From positions 1 through 64,000 of the forward strand of contig JACGZH010000006.1 in the NCBI GenBank assembly GCA_014706385.1: DNA of 64,000 bases, written 5' to 3'. The position numbers and the translations under genes are program-made. Under the pieces are notes generated by a model, which saw only the letters and a program-made list of their open reading frames with translations, had not been told where the DNA came from and did no database searches. This stretch comes from Phaffia rhodozyma (taxonomy: Eukaryota; Basidiomycota; Tremellomycetes; Cystofilobasidiales; Mrakiaceae). Positions within the stretch are counted from its first letter, which is position 1. Each line of letters starts with the position of its first letter. Below are positions 17,313-27,233 of the stretch, one piece after another.

Positions 17313-17384
17313 TGCCCCGTACGGGCTCGAACCGTAGACCTTGGAGTTAACAGCTCCACGCTCTACCAACTGAGCTACAGGGCA
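17313..17384 (-). tRNA. tRNA-Asn(GTT), unit 2
   Basis: Copy of the gene at 7616. Confidence 0.95.
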
Positions 17385-17579
17385 TGGGATGGTCGCCTGC
17401 TGTGTCCGAGCACTCAGAGAGCACACGCCGACGGTCAGTGCCCAGCATGTTTTGCCTGCCGCGTCAGCACACACACCGACCCGGCTGAGACCGACCGAGT
17501 GAGTGCCAGCCGGACGGCCCGACGGCCCGACAGCCACCCAGACGGGCCATGGCCTGATGGACGGCGCTGACTGTCACCG

Positions 17580-17664
17580 GCCGTCATAGCTCAATTGGTG
17601 GAGCGTATGACTGAAGACATCTGTCCGCAATCATAAGGTCGCCTGTTCGATTCAGGCTGACGGC
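17580..17664 (+). tRNA. tRNA-Phe(GAA), unit 2
   Basis: Copy of the gene at 7883, with the 13-nt intron. Confidence 0.95.
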
Positions 17665-17888
17665 ATCCCTTTTTTTTTCCGGTCCTCGCTCTGTGTGTCA
17701 GTGAGGATGGCTTCGATGGTGTGGCCGTCTTTTTTTTTGTTTGGGCTGGCTGCCCGGTGTGTGCGTACTATGCATACATGAACGACAACCATAGACACAC
17801 ATAGGCAAAGGCATAGAAGAGAAGAAGAAGAAAAAAAAAAGCAAAAAGAGCAAAGGCCACGGTGGCAAAGTACAGGGTGCAAAAGAAA

Positions 17889-17970
17889 GCTGTCTGCAGG
17901 ATTCGAACCTGCGCCCTCAAAGAGGAAGAGATTTCTAATCTCTCATCGTAGACCACTTGATTAAGACAGC
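17889..17970 (-). tRNA. tRNA-Ser(AGA), unit 2
   Basis: Copy of the gene at 8192. Confidence 0.95.
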
Positions 17971-18358
17971 GTATGGTCTCGGTCTGCCGATCGACTGCCC
18001 ATAGCCTGTGCTCAACAGCCATCCAGCCAGTTGGTCTGCCCAGCGCACACGTGTCGGCGTGCTGTGCTGTGCTGTGCTGTGCTCGGTGCGTCTTTCGGAG
18101 CGTGTGCTGCCAAACATGCGCCGTCAAAGAGAGCAAAAGAAAAAGAAAGAGAAAAAGAAGGAGACATACAGACCAAAGAAAAAAAGATAACGATCGATGG
18201 CCGTCGACGGACAAACACAACAAAGCAAGACAACCATACAGCTGTACAGCAAAAGAGAATGGAAAGAAAAAATGCAAATGCAGATGCAAATGCAAATGCA
18301 AATGCAAATGCAAGTACAAATGCAAGTACAAAAGAGAGGAGCAAAAGGCAAAAAGTGC

Positions 18359-18429
18359 TCCCGGACGGGGAGTCGAACCCCGGTCTCCCGCGTGACAGGC
18401 GGAAATCATAACCGTTAGACCATCCAAGA
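18359..18429 (-). tRNA. tRNA-Asp(GTC), unit 2
   Basis: Copy of the gene at 8662. Confidence 0.94.
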
Positions 18430-18660
18430 GTCGGTTGATTGTCAGCCTTGTCCGCTCGCCAGGTGGCTGGACAGCTGGCCGGTGCATGCACCCCATACCG
18501 TGCATTCAACCACACAGTACCCGAAGGCACACACCAGCGCTGATACCAGTGGTCAGAACGGACATACAAAAACAAGACGAAACAGAAAGACGAAAGGAAA
18601 GAAGGACAAGGAATAAAAGAAAAAAAGAAACGAGAGCAAAAGAAAAGACCAAAAGAGAGA

Positions 18661-18731
18661 TCCCCAACCGGGAGTCGAACCCGGGCCTACCGCGTGAGAG
18701 GCGGTTATCATAGCCGTTAGACAATTGAGGA
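18661..18731 (-). tRNA. tRNA-Glu(CTC), unit 2
   Basis: Copy of the gene at 8964. Confidence 0.94.
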
Positions 18732-18941
18732 CTTGATGGCTGTCATCCGTGTCCAGACAGCTTGTCCAGACAGCTTGTCCATGCGTCAGAGACGTCTCCA
18801 CCGGGTGCACACATCGCTTGTCTGCTGCCGAGAAAGTGGCGGAGAGTGGCAAAAAGTGAGTGAAAAGTGGCAGAAAACAACGAAGAGCGACAGGAAGCGC
18901 TCGGGAAAAGGAAACAAAGAACGAAAGGAAAAGGAAAAAAG

Positions 18942-19027
18942 GCACGCTCCCAGGATTGAACTGAGGACCTCCATGAGACAAGGCGCAAAGACCCTAACAT
19001 GGCGCGATACCACTACACCAAGCATGC
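18942..19027 (-). tRNA. tRNA-Pro(AGG), unit 2
   Basis: Copy of the gene at 9245, with the 15-nt intron. Confidence 0.93.
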
Positions 19028-19284
19028 ACGATGCCTCCCAGCCCAGCCCAGACACCATAGGCCCATGTCTGGTCGGACACTGTCCAGCACAGCCGGGTGT
19101 ATATCTGCGTTCCCATCGTCGCCACTGCACCACCACATCGTCACACCGTCACAACACTGCATCGCTCACCATGGAGCGTGCCAGTCGACAACAATGCCAC
19201 ACAGACCGCAACGGTCGAGAACAGGAGGGGTGCAAAAAAGATGGCAAAAAAAGATGGCGAAAATTAGAAAAAGAAAGAAAAAGT

Positions 19285-19357
19285 GATCAATGAGGGGGTC
19301 GAACCCGCGACCTTGGCGTTATTAGCACCACGCTCTAACCAACTGAGCTAATCGATC
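19285..19357 (-). tRNA. tRNA-Ile(AAT), unit 2
   Basis: Copy of the gene at 9588. Confidence 0.93.
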
Positions 19358-19613
19358 CGATGACTGTCAGGCCCACCCGGCAGACCATGGCCAGGTGTAC
19401 CGTCGGTCGCACCAGTCGATGGTGTGACTGGCATTGACACTGGCATTGGTAATGACACTGGTGTTGGCACTGGCATCGACACTGGTGCTGGCACTGGCAT
19501 CGACACTGGTGCTGGCACTGGCATCGACACTGACGTCGACACTGACATCGACACCGGCACGTGACCTGCGGCCGACACCACATACACACTCCTCAGCCAT
19601 GGTCTCCCATCAA

Positions 19614-19684
19614 TGCCAAGTAGCGCAGTGGAAGCGCGCCGGGCTCATAACCCGGAGGTCGCCTGATCGAGACGGGCCTTGGCA
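19614..19684 (+). tRNA. tRNA-iMet(CAT), unit 3
   Basis: Unit 3 copy of the initiator. It matches unit 2, including C48. Confidence 0.93.
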
Positions 19685-19842
19685 ACATTGTCTTTTTGCT
19701 CGTTTTCCCTCGGTTTTTTCCCTGGCCCCCGTCCGGCCGTCCGTGCTGGAGGCCTGCAAGCCGGCCGCATGGTGCCACCGTCTGTACGGCCAGCCAGCCG
19801 GGCGCTCGACATACCCTCTGGGCACGGAGGCCCCGGGCAAGC

Positions 19843-19915
19843 GACCCATTAGCTCAGTTGGTAGCAGCGCAAGATTCCAAATCTTGAGGTCATCCGTTCA
19901 AGTCGGGTATGGGTC
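19843..19915 (+). tRNA. tRNA-Trp(CCA), unit 3
   Basis: Copy of the gene at 324. Confidence 0.93.
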
Positions 19916-20131
19916 TTTTTTTGTTTTCCCGCCCGTCTGCCTGCCCCACCACAGGGAGCTGTGTCGACCTGGCTCGACCGTGGTGGACACGCGCACACAG
20001 GCCAGACCGGTCGGACAGACAGTGACCCACACAACGGCCGATAGAAACAGAGTGCAGAGAGAGCGTGCAGAGAAAAAGAAGGGCAAAAAGGAGGGCAAAA
20101 AAGAAAGGGGGACACAAAAAGTGAACATTTA

Positions 20132-20229
20132 GACCGATGTCGGGATCGAACCGACGACCAGCAGCGAGCGAAGACGACCTTGCGGACGAGTACCGAAAAC
20201 TGCTGTGATAGCCACTACACCAATCGGCC
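20132..20229 (-). tRNA. tRNA-Arg(TCG), unit 3
   Basis: Copy of the gene at 623. Confidence 0.88.
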
Positions 20230-20451
20230 AGATATGATCGCTTGCCCTGCCCCGGTGACCACTACATCGGCAGCAGCAGCTGGGAGAACGTCATCGGTCG
20301 CATCGCCCGTCTGGCCGAGACAGTGCGCATGCTGCGTGAGAGCGACCGGACTGGACCGAAGGCAGGAACCCTAGCAGTCAAAGAGGAAGCAGCCACAAGG
20401 CAGAAAAAAAGAACAAAAAAGAACAAAAAGCAAAAGGCAAAAAAACAAGAT

Positions 20452-20537
20452 CGCCGCTCTCGGGATCGAACCGAGTGCCTTCGGTGAACAAGTGTATCCT
20501 TTACAAACCAACGCTCTTCCAGATGAGCTAAGCGGCG
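20452..20537 (-). tRNA. tRNA-Tyr(GTA), unit 3
   Basis: Copy of the gene at 944. Confidence 0.95.
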
Positions 20538-20780
20538 GGTATGGTGCCAGCACCGTTTGTCCGGATAGATTCTCGTCCAAGCGGACTCTGCGCAGCAGCA
20601 GTCGTCGTCGTCATCAGCACTGCCGACGCCACCGCCACCGCCACCGCCGCCACTTCCACTGCCGTCATGCTCAGCCCATCTGACGGCCGGATCCGACCGC
20701 ACCTCCGCCTGGCCCAGCCCGGCCGCCCACCAACCATCAGGAAGGATGGGAAACACAGCAAAAGAGGAAAAAAAAGAGTT

Positions 20781-20866
20781 GCCCAGAGCGAGAATCGAAC
20801 TCGCGGCTGAGGATCACACTCGGGTGACGGTATGAGACCTACGTTTTACCACTAAACTACCCAGGC
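20781..20866 (-). tRNA. tRNA, probably Met(CAT), unit 3
   Basis: Copy of the gene at 1285, with the same weak anticodon stem. Confidence 0.6.
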
Positions 20867-21017
20867 ACGTTGACTGCCCAGCCGCCCCGGCGGTCGACCT
20901 CGATGGGCTACGTCTGGCCGAGCGGACGGTGTGGGCCGGGTCCTGACCACACCGGTACACCAACACATCGACACACCAACACCCTTAGAGACAACACGAC
21001 CGGGCGACGGGCACCAG

Positions 21018-21089
21018 GCCCGAATAGCTAAGTGGTTATAGTGCGCCGCTCGTAACGGTGAGGTCCGTGGTTCAAATCCGCGTTTGGGC
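21018..21089 (+). tRNA. tRNA-Thr(CGT), unit 3
   Basis: Copy of the gene at 1522. Confidence 0.93.
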
Positions 21090-21282
21090 TTGCTTTTTGC
21101 TCCGATGTCCGCTGTGTGTATCGGGTCGGCCGTGCGTGTCATGCCGGCCGGGCCACGTGCGGCGGGCGGACAGGTCGGCCAGCGATGTAAGCACACCTGC
21201 CAGCGGACACGCGCCGACGGACCCTTGCCAGCGGACACACCGCCGGAACGAGACTCGCGAGGGCAATAGGCCGACAACGACC

Positions 21283-21364
21283 GGTTCTATGGTGAAGTTG
21301 GTTATCACGCGAGATTCTGATTGACTCACCTTCTCGAATCCCCAGTTCGAATCTGAGTAGGACC
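21283..21364 (+). tRNA. tRNA-Gln(CTG), unit 3
   Basis: Copy of the gene at 1805. Confidence 0.92.
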
Positions 21365-21538
21365 TTTCCTTTTTTTTCGCCCTCTTTTTCCCGTCCTCCC
21401 TCCTGCCGCCTGTGCCGTCTTCTGTCGGACTCGGCCCGGTCTGGCGTGTGCCGTCCGGTGCGGCCTTCTCTCGTCCTGTCTCGTCCTGTCTCGTCCTGTC
21501 TTGTCATGTCTCGTCTTTTTCCACCGACGCTTACCTTT

Positions 21539-21635
21539 ACTCCATTGGCGAAGTGGTTATCGCATTGTTCTTATAGGTTGCCGTCCGTGCCTCTAGTGCT
21601 TAACAAGGATCATGAGTTCGAACCTCATATGGAGT
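21539..21635 (+). tRNA. tRNA-Ile(TAT), unit 3
   Basis: Copy of the gene at 2071. Confidence 0.93.
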
Positions 21636-21714
21636 ATCTTTTGCCTCCCGGACGGACGGACGGACGGCCGGCTGGAGACCGACAAACTGACCGGCCAGGC
21701 CTGTGCGATCACTG

Positions 21715-21813
21715 GCGGGATTGGTGTAGTGGTATCACGCCGTCTTCGGGCTTTGCTGGCTCGCATGAAACACGTGTCTGACGGAGGTCCTCGGTTCAAT
21801 CCCGGGATCGCGC
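21715..21813 (+). tRNA. tRNA-Pro(CGG), unit 3
   Basis: Copy of the gene at 2247, with the G4:G69 clash. Confidence 0.88.
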
Positions 21814-22035
21814 CTTGTCTTTTTGCCGACCTGGCTTTTATCTTGTATCTTTTGTCTTTTGTCTTTTGTCTTTATCGCCATCTTATCTTCTTTCTTTCTT
21901 GCCGATCGATCGTGTCTGTCGATCTTATCTGCCATCTCTGTCGGCTGGCTGTGTATCTTATCATGCATCTTATCTTGCGATGGCTTCTCTCGGTCTGTCC
22001 ATCGTGGGCGTGTGCTGAGGGCAAAAAGACGTCAT

Positions 22036-22118
22036 GGTCACCGCCAGGATCGAACTGGCGACCTATTGCGCACCGGGTGAGATGTGAAGCAAGCGTCATA
22101 CCACTAGACCAGGCGACC
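22036..22118 (-). tRNA. tRNA-Val(CAC), unit 3
   Basis: Copy of the gene at 2571. Confidence 0.9.
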
Positions 22119-22351
22119 GATCGACACGGCCTTTTCTCCGCCGGGCTCCGTACTCCGGGGCTCGACGTCCGACGTCCGACGTCCGATATCCGATGGGCGA
22201 TCGGACGGATCGGCCGGACGCCCACCGCCTCGGATAACCCTAGCAGAGCCAACGCCCACACATCCACTTGGCCATACATCCACACAACCAGACGAAAGCT
22301 AAAGGCAAAGATGGTGGAACGGTCGTCATGGCCGGCTGCCAGCTTGTATGC

Positions 22352-22448
22352 ATCAGGAAATCGCGGGTTCGAACCCCGTCTTGGTCTAGTGGTCCCACCA
22401 CCCATTCGCTCTGGCCGAGTGGCCCAGCGGTAAGGCGTCTGACTACGA
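22352..22448 (+). tRNA. tRNA-Arg(ACG), permuted, unit 3
   Basis: The 3' half is at 22352-22387 and the 5' half at 22413-22448. The leader (22302-22312) and trailer (22451-22461) still complement each other. Confidence 0.87.
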
Positions 22449-22633
22449 GGATCTTTGCCTTCTTTTGTTTTGGTCTTTCTGTTGTGTTGACACTGTGTTG
22501 CTGGTGCATTGCATTGCATGGTTGTGTTCTCGTTGTGTTCTCGCTATGTTTTTACTGTGTTGCCATTGTTATGCTGTTGTCTTTCTGCCATATGTCTTTT
22601 TCTCTTTCTATATTGATGCATCTATCGTTGACA

Positions 22634-22829
22634 GAAAAAAAAGAAGAAAAAAGAAGAAAAAAGAAGAAAAAAGGAAAAGAGGGAAAAGAAGGGAAAAGAG
22701 GGGAAAAAAGAGGGGGAAAAAGAAGGGAAAAAAGAAGGGAAAAAAGAGGAAAAAAGAGGAAAAAAGAGGAAAGAAAAAGGACAAAGAAAAAACGGGAGAG
22801 GAAAAAGAAAAAAGAAAAAAAAAAAAGAG
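22634..22829. repeat. A/G-only tract in spacer, unit 3
   Basis: The unit 3 copy, 8 bp shorter than in unit 2. Confidence 0.88.
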
Positions 22830-22963
22830 TACACAGCATAGGGTAACAGCGGACGCTATGTGGCGGGTAATCCTATGAGTAGCACAGCAAGTAACACAGC
22901 AACTGACACAGCAAGTAACCCTACACCGACCACGCCACCCGCCCAGACGGGCCGAACAAAAAG

Positions 22964-23056
22964 GCGCGATTCCGGGATTGAACCGAAGACCTCCAAGAGA
23001 TGTGCACGGCAGAAAGTGTGCCCAAACTTGGCGTGATACCACTACACCAATCACGC
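22964..23056 (-). tRNA. tRNA-Pro(TGG), unit 3
   Basis: Copy of the gene at 3527. The purine tract before it is 8 bp shorter than in unit 2. Confidence 0.93.
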
Positions 23057-23199
23057 ACGATGGCAGCCCGTCAGCCCGTCTGTCTGTCTGCCTGGCGGGG
23101 TGTGAGCATGCGGAGACAGCAAACACAGACAGCAAGGAAGGATCGACGCGACAGAAGGCAGAGAGAACGGAAGTGGGCAAAAAGAAAAAGAGAAAGGAC

Positions 23200-23308
23200 G
23201 ACCGCTGTAGGATTTGAACCTACGCCTTCAGAGAAGAGTAGCTGTCGCGTCGTCCCACAGAGGGGACTCGTTCGAGGCTACCGCGTTAGACCACTCCGCC
23301 AAACGGCC
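23200..23308 (-). tRNA. tRNA-Ser(CGA), unit 3
   Basis: Copy of the gene at 3763. Confidence 0.92.
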
Positions 23309-23478
23309 TTGGATGGACGCCGCTCGGTGAGCGGTGAGCACAAGCCGGTGGGCAGCAGACCAAGAGAAGACACACAGAACACGACACACAACACGACACA
23401 CAACATGCCATATGAAATGCAACGAAATCAAATACGCCAAGATAAAACAAAACACACCGAAACACACCAAAAAGAGAT

Positions 23479-23559
23479 GGAGACTCCGGGAATCGAACCC
23501 AGGAATGACACATGATCGACAGTGCGAAGCGTCCAGTTTACCAACTAGCCTAAATCCCC
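23479..23559 (-). tRNA. tRNA-Ala(CGC), unit 3
   Basis: Copy of the gene at 4042. Confidence 0.9.
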
Positions 23560-23594
23560 AGCTGCCCTGCCCCCCCGGCCGGGACAAAAGGAAT

Positions 23595-23692
23595 GATGAA
23601 GACGAGATTTGAACTCGCGCCATTACTGACTGCGGTCTGGACTCGGAAGAGAGACCTAAACACAGCGCCTTAGACCACTCGGCCACTTCACC
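23595..23692 (-). tRNA. tRNA-Leu(TAG), unit 3
   Basis: Copy of the gene at 4158. Confidence 0.93.
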
Positions 23693-23916
23693 AGCATGCT
23701 TTCCCTGCGTTTGTGGTGTTGTTTGTGGTGTTGTTTGTGGTGTTGTTTGTGGTGTTGTTTGTGGTGTGTGGTGTGGTGTGGTGCTGTGCTTTGTGCGGAA
23801 CCCTAACGAGTACGCGTCGACCAGACGCCCGCCGGGACGACAGGGAAGGATACAACAGAAAAAGAAGAAGAAGAAATGAACGGAAATGAACGGAGAATAA
23901 AAAAAAAGAAGAATGT

Positions 23917-23988
23917 TCCTGCTAGCCGATTTGAACGACTGACCTCGACATTACTAGTGTCGCGCTCTACCAACTGAGCTAAGAAGGA
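23917..23988 (-). tRNA. tRNA-Thr(AGT), unit 3
   Basis: Copy of the gene at 4491. Confidence 0.92.
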
Positions 23989-24180
23989 CGGTTGGTGTCC
24001 ACCGAGCGCGTCGGTACGTCCTTCGTGTCCTGCCCCTGTGTCGGCACAGACGCACTGCTCGTCCGAACGGCAGCACACACCATCATCGCACCAGCCGGCG
24101 AGACCGAACACGGACGATCGGCAGATGTGCACCCGCCAGCACAGAGCCGATCGGTGTGTGGGACGAGAAAAAAAAAGGAT

Positions 24181-24250
24181 ACAACCGCGGGGAATCGAAC
24201 CCCGGCCTAGTGCATGGCAAGCACCAATGATACCATTTCACCACAGCTGT
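24181..24250 (-). tRNA. tRNA-Gly(GCC), unit 3
   Basis: Copy of the gene at 4755. Confidence 0.93.
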
Positions 24251-24422
24251 TGGATGCTGTACGGTCTGTTCATTCAGTCCACAGTCCAAAACGGACCGGC
24301 AGACAGCAAGGGGGTGTGGCAGTGTTGCAACGTGGCATCATACTACCATGGCACCGCACCTGAGAGCACAGCCCGGCCAGGCAGACCCGAGAGGCACGGC
24401 CCGTGCCGGCCGGACAAAAAGT

Positions 24423-24514
24423 GATGAGGGCGAGATTCGAACTCGCGCCATTACTGACTGCGGGGCATAGAAAGAGCCTTAACACAGCGCCTTAGACCAC
24501 TCGGCCACCTCACC
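24423..24514 (-). tRNA. tRNA-Leu(AAG), unit 3
   Basis: Copy of the gene at 4997. Confidence 0.93.
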
Positions 24515-24720
24515 TGGATGAGGGCCTGTCCGGCCGGTCGGCCAGTGTGCTCGCAGCAGCCGGCCTGTCTCGGTGCAACACATGGTGTGTGATGTGGTGG
24601 GCAGGACGGAGCATGACCGAGAGGAGCAGAGCGAAAGAAGAGAGTGCAAAAAAAGGCAGCGGGCGGAAAAAAAAAAAAAAAAAGACTACCAAAAAACACC
24701 AAAAAACGACACAAAAAAGT

Positions 24721-24792
24721 GGAGATTGTAAGAATCGAACTCACGACCTCAACCATGCTAAGATTGCGCTCTGCCAACTGAGCTAAATCCCC
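24721..24792 (-). tRNA. tRNA-Ala(AGC), unit 3
   Basis: Copy of the gene at 5299. Confidence 0.94.
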
Positions 24793-25011
24793 GTGTGTGT
24801 CTGTCTGTCCGTGCTGCCAGCCCAGATCGTCAGACATGCCCGCGCGACCCACCAGCCGACCCACCTCTCACCTCTGTTCAACCCTCCATGCACCCTTCCA
24901 CCGTCGACGGCCCACCAAGCACACACCAAGCCAGCAAACAAAAACACAAAGAACGAAAACAGAAACAGAAACAGAAACAAAAAATCACACCGACACACAA
25001 AAACGAAGCTA

Positions 25012-25104
25012 GCCCCATGGGGGGGTCGAACCCCCAGCCTTCAGATGCCAACTGTCAAGAGACTGGGTAAGAGTCTGACGCTCTACCGATTGAGCTAACA
25101 GGGC
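25012..25104 (-). tRNA. tRNA-Lys(CTT), unit 3
   Basis: Copy of the gene at 5601. Confidence 0.94.
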
Positions 25105-25273
25105 GGTTATAGTCCCCAGCCCGGCCCGTACCCCTACACACCAACGCCGCCACCCAACTAGCCCCTCCCACGCCCCGGTCGTGTGCCTCAGAGTCTTGCC
25201 GCCGTCCGCATAGTGTCTTGTACTGCCACCGCCTCCGCCCCCGCCACGCGCACAAAAAAAAAATGACAAAAAT

Positions 25274-25344
25274 GAGATGTAGGTGAATCGAACACCTGTC
25301 TCCAGAATGGAAATCTGGAATAATAACCATTATACGAACATCCC
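25274..25344 (-). tRNA. tRNA-Gly(TCC), unit 3
   Basis: Copy of the gene at 5862. The first 5'-flanking base differs from the other units (C for G at 25345). Confidence 0.93.
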
Positions 25345-25543
25345 CTTGATGGGAGGGTCCACATACATCAGTCCTATACCCTGCGCATACAGTCCACACT
25401 CTACAGCCCGCCAGCATACCAAGCGTCTCACGTGTACACCCACATTCTCACCCACCTTCTCACTCACACCCCAACCACACCCCACTCACACCCCAACCAC
25501 GCCCCAACCACGCCCCAACCACGCCCGCCGCAAAAAAAGAGAA

Positions 25544-25628
25544 ACCCCGCCTGGGGATTGAACCCAGAATCTTCACCTCTCTCACCAGACAGTAGGAAGG
25601 AGACGCGTTACCATTCTGCCAACGGGGC
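25544..25628 (-). tRNA. tRNA-Arg(CCT), unit 3
   Basis: Copy of the gene at 6122. Confidence 0.87.
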
Positions 25629-25737
25629 GTGTGTGTGCCCGGGCAGGGTGCACTCGCTCTACCCGGCCCACACTCCCGCACACTCCCGCACACTCCCGCA
25701 CACTCCCGCACCCACACACACCTCACGCACCCCATCC

Positions 25738-25818
25738 GGACAGATGGCCGAGCGGTCTAAGGCGTCAGACTCAAGTTCTGATATCGCAAGATGCGGGGGT
25801 TCGAATCCCCCTCTGTTC
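25738..25818 (+). tRNA. tRNA-Leu(CAA), unit 3, last array gene
   Basis: Copy of the gene at 6306. The array sequence ends 72 bp further on. Confidence 0.94.
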
Positions 25819-25890
25819 ATCTTTTGCCCCCCGCCGAGAGGTTCCGTGTGGTTTTGCAACCAAGACTCTGTTTCTGATAGCATCATACCA

Positions 25891-26371
25891 AAATAACGAT
25901 CATGTTGAATCAGAAATTGTCACTCTCAATATCTACCAGGTTATCTTGTTAGATTCTGCTCCCTTTGAATTGATCATCGTCTCTGCTTTAGAATATGACA
26001 CTGGATGTCATGAGTTGACCCGGTTGGACCCGCGCAGGGTGACCTTGCGCAATGTAGACCCATTCTTGCAACAGTCTTTTGGTACTGCTCAACTCTCTCT
26101 TGGTTATATCTTGACTCTTCCTTGGTATCTCTTCGCTCTTGCTTGTGTTTGCTTGTGTTTGCTTGGCCTAACATCTCAAATGACATATATACAAGGTAGT
26201 CGTTAGCTATCTCCCCTTTTCTCCCCCAAGCTTGGAACCTGTCAGGGATCAGACCGAGTAGTATATGCTTGTATGCATTTGCATACCATCTTAACAATAC
26301 GTATTTATTACCCTCTGTATTTTTCACACTTCGATACCTGTATGCATCCTTTCCGTCTTGCACCCCTTCGG
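25891..26371. other. array edge, single-copy AT-richer DNA
   Basis: This sequence shares nothing visible with the array. It contains TGTTTGCT repeats (26145-26162). No gene can be supported on either strand. A solo long terminal repeat is possible but no matching ends were seen. Confidence 0.5.
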
Positions 26372-27055
26372 GCTTGCATACATGCCGAGCGACGGAGAGA
26401 TACAAGTACTTCGTCGCTTTCCCTTTCCCATAGTTCTTTTCCTCTTTTCTCTTTTCTCTCAAGTTTGGATTTTGTCATCTTCGTTCGAAGTATCTTCGTC
26501 CTATCTATCATTACACCTATGCCTATAACTTTGGCATCTTCCTAAATCCTCGAGAGCCTGAGCCTTCCACGTACATCCTCATCTGAAAACTCTACAGCCA
26601 ACCAAGTCGCAACAATCGGTTGCCGGGCCCTTCCGCCCTCACAGAACCTCGTTAACTCCTCATAGTTCCCTTCAGCAATCTCCTCATATCCCTCTGCAAT
26701 ATTGCATGATCCCTTCCCTCTTGAGAGCTCAAGCGTGCTGAGTACCGTCCCCACTCAGCCCCCTTGCCTGCGCCCCTAACACTCGCGCCCTTTCCTGCTT
26801 GCATTCATGCCTAGGCGACGAGGAGTCGCAAAGTACTTGGTCGCTTTCCTTTTCTATATTGTTCTCTTTCTCTTCTCTCTCAAGTCCGAGTCCTGTCATC
26901 CTCATTCGAGGTTGTTTGATCGGTGATTCTTGCAATGTCTCTATCTCTGCCGCGCCTGTGAAGATCCAAGAGCCTGAGTTTTGAGACAACTTGTGATGAT
27001 AGAACTCTCCACCTAGTCAAGTCGCAACAAAACAGTCGCCCGGCTCTTCCGCCCT
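26372..27055. repeat. diverged tandem duplication, 425-bp period
   Basis: Segment 26372-26640 recurs at 26797-27055 with many substitutions and small indels. Shared landmarks are GCTTGCAT.CATGCC, TTTCTCTCAAGT, AGAGCCTGAG, AAGTCGCAACAA and CTTCCGCCCT. The degree of decay suggests an old duplication. No reading frame is kept between the copies. Confidence 0.75.
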
Positions 27056-27140
27056 TTTACAGATGCCCGTTCCGGTATACCGAGCCTTCTGTTACATTCT
27101 GTACCTACACACATATGAGCACCGACGGGGCAAAAAGAAT

Positions 27141-27233
27141 GACCGTAGGGTGAATTGAACACCCGTCGTCCGCGACTTTGCATTTCGATTGAAGAACCAC
27201 AAGCGGAAGTACTAACCACTATACTATACGATC
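27141..27233 (-). tRNA. tRNA-His(GTG) with 22-nt intron
   Basis: The acceptor is GATCGTA/TACGGTC, the D-arm GTAT/GTAC, and the anticodon stem TCCGC/GCGGA encloses TTGTGG before the intron at 27175-27196. The T-arm GGGTG/CACCC encloses TTCAATT. T5 on this strand lies at 27132-27136. Histidine is the one amino acid with no candidate gene in the array. Confidence 0.94.

Larger units (their letters stand above)
9917..19613. repeat. tRNA cluster array, unit 2 (complete)
   Basis: This 9697-bp unit has the same 34 tRNA genes in the same order and orientation as unit 1. From about 6537 to 9916 of unit 1, every gene recurs at exactly +9697 in unit 2. The first genes of unit 2 recur at +9697 in unit 3 up to the purine tract near 12940, so a block of roughly 6.4 kb repeats with no net length change. 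Confidence 0.95.
19614..25890. repeat. tRNA cluster array, unit 3 (truncated)
   Basis: The third unit carries the first 23 tRNA genes, from iMet to Leu(CAA), and stops in the spacer after Leu(CAA). Units 1 and 2 continue there with a run of CACCTCGC-type repeats, while here the sequence changes abruptly after CATCATACCA at 25890 to AT-richer single-copy DNA. Eleven genes (Ala(TGC) to Ile(AAT)) are missing. Confidence 0.93.

Noticed and set aside
1..25890. CRISPR-like or satellite interpretation of the repeats
   Set aside because: The repeats are kilobase units of tRNA genes. The short repeats are ordinary microsatellites without the regular spacer pattern, in a eukaryotic genome.
1..25890. 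5S rRNA gene within the cluster
   Set aside because: No 5S-like internal control region was seen on either strand in any spacer read.
72..25896. Many open reading frames of 60-290 codons on both strands inside the tRNA array
   Set aside because: They run across tRNA genes and microsatellites, overlap in several frames at once, have extreme Arg, Pro or Lys content, and recur only because the DNA repeats. None has domain or splice evidence.
25891..26300. Solo long terminal repeat at the array edge
   Set aside because: No inverted TG...CA ends, primer-binding site or target duplication could be shown.
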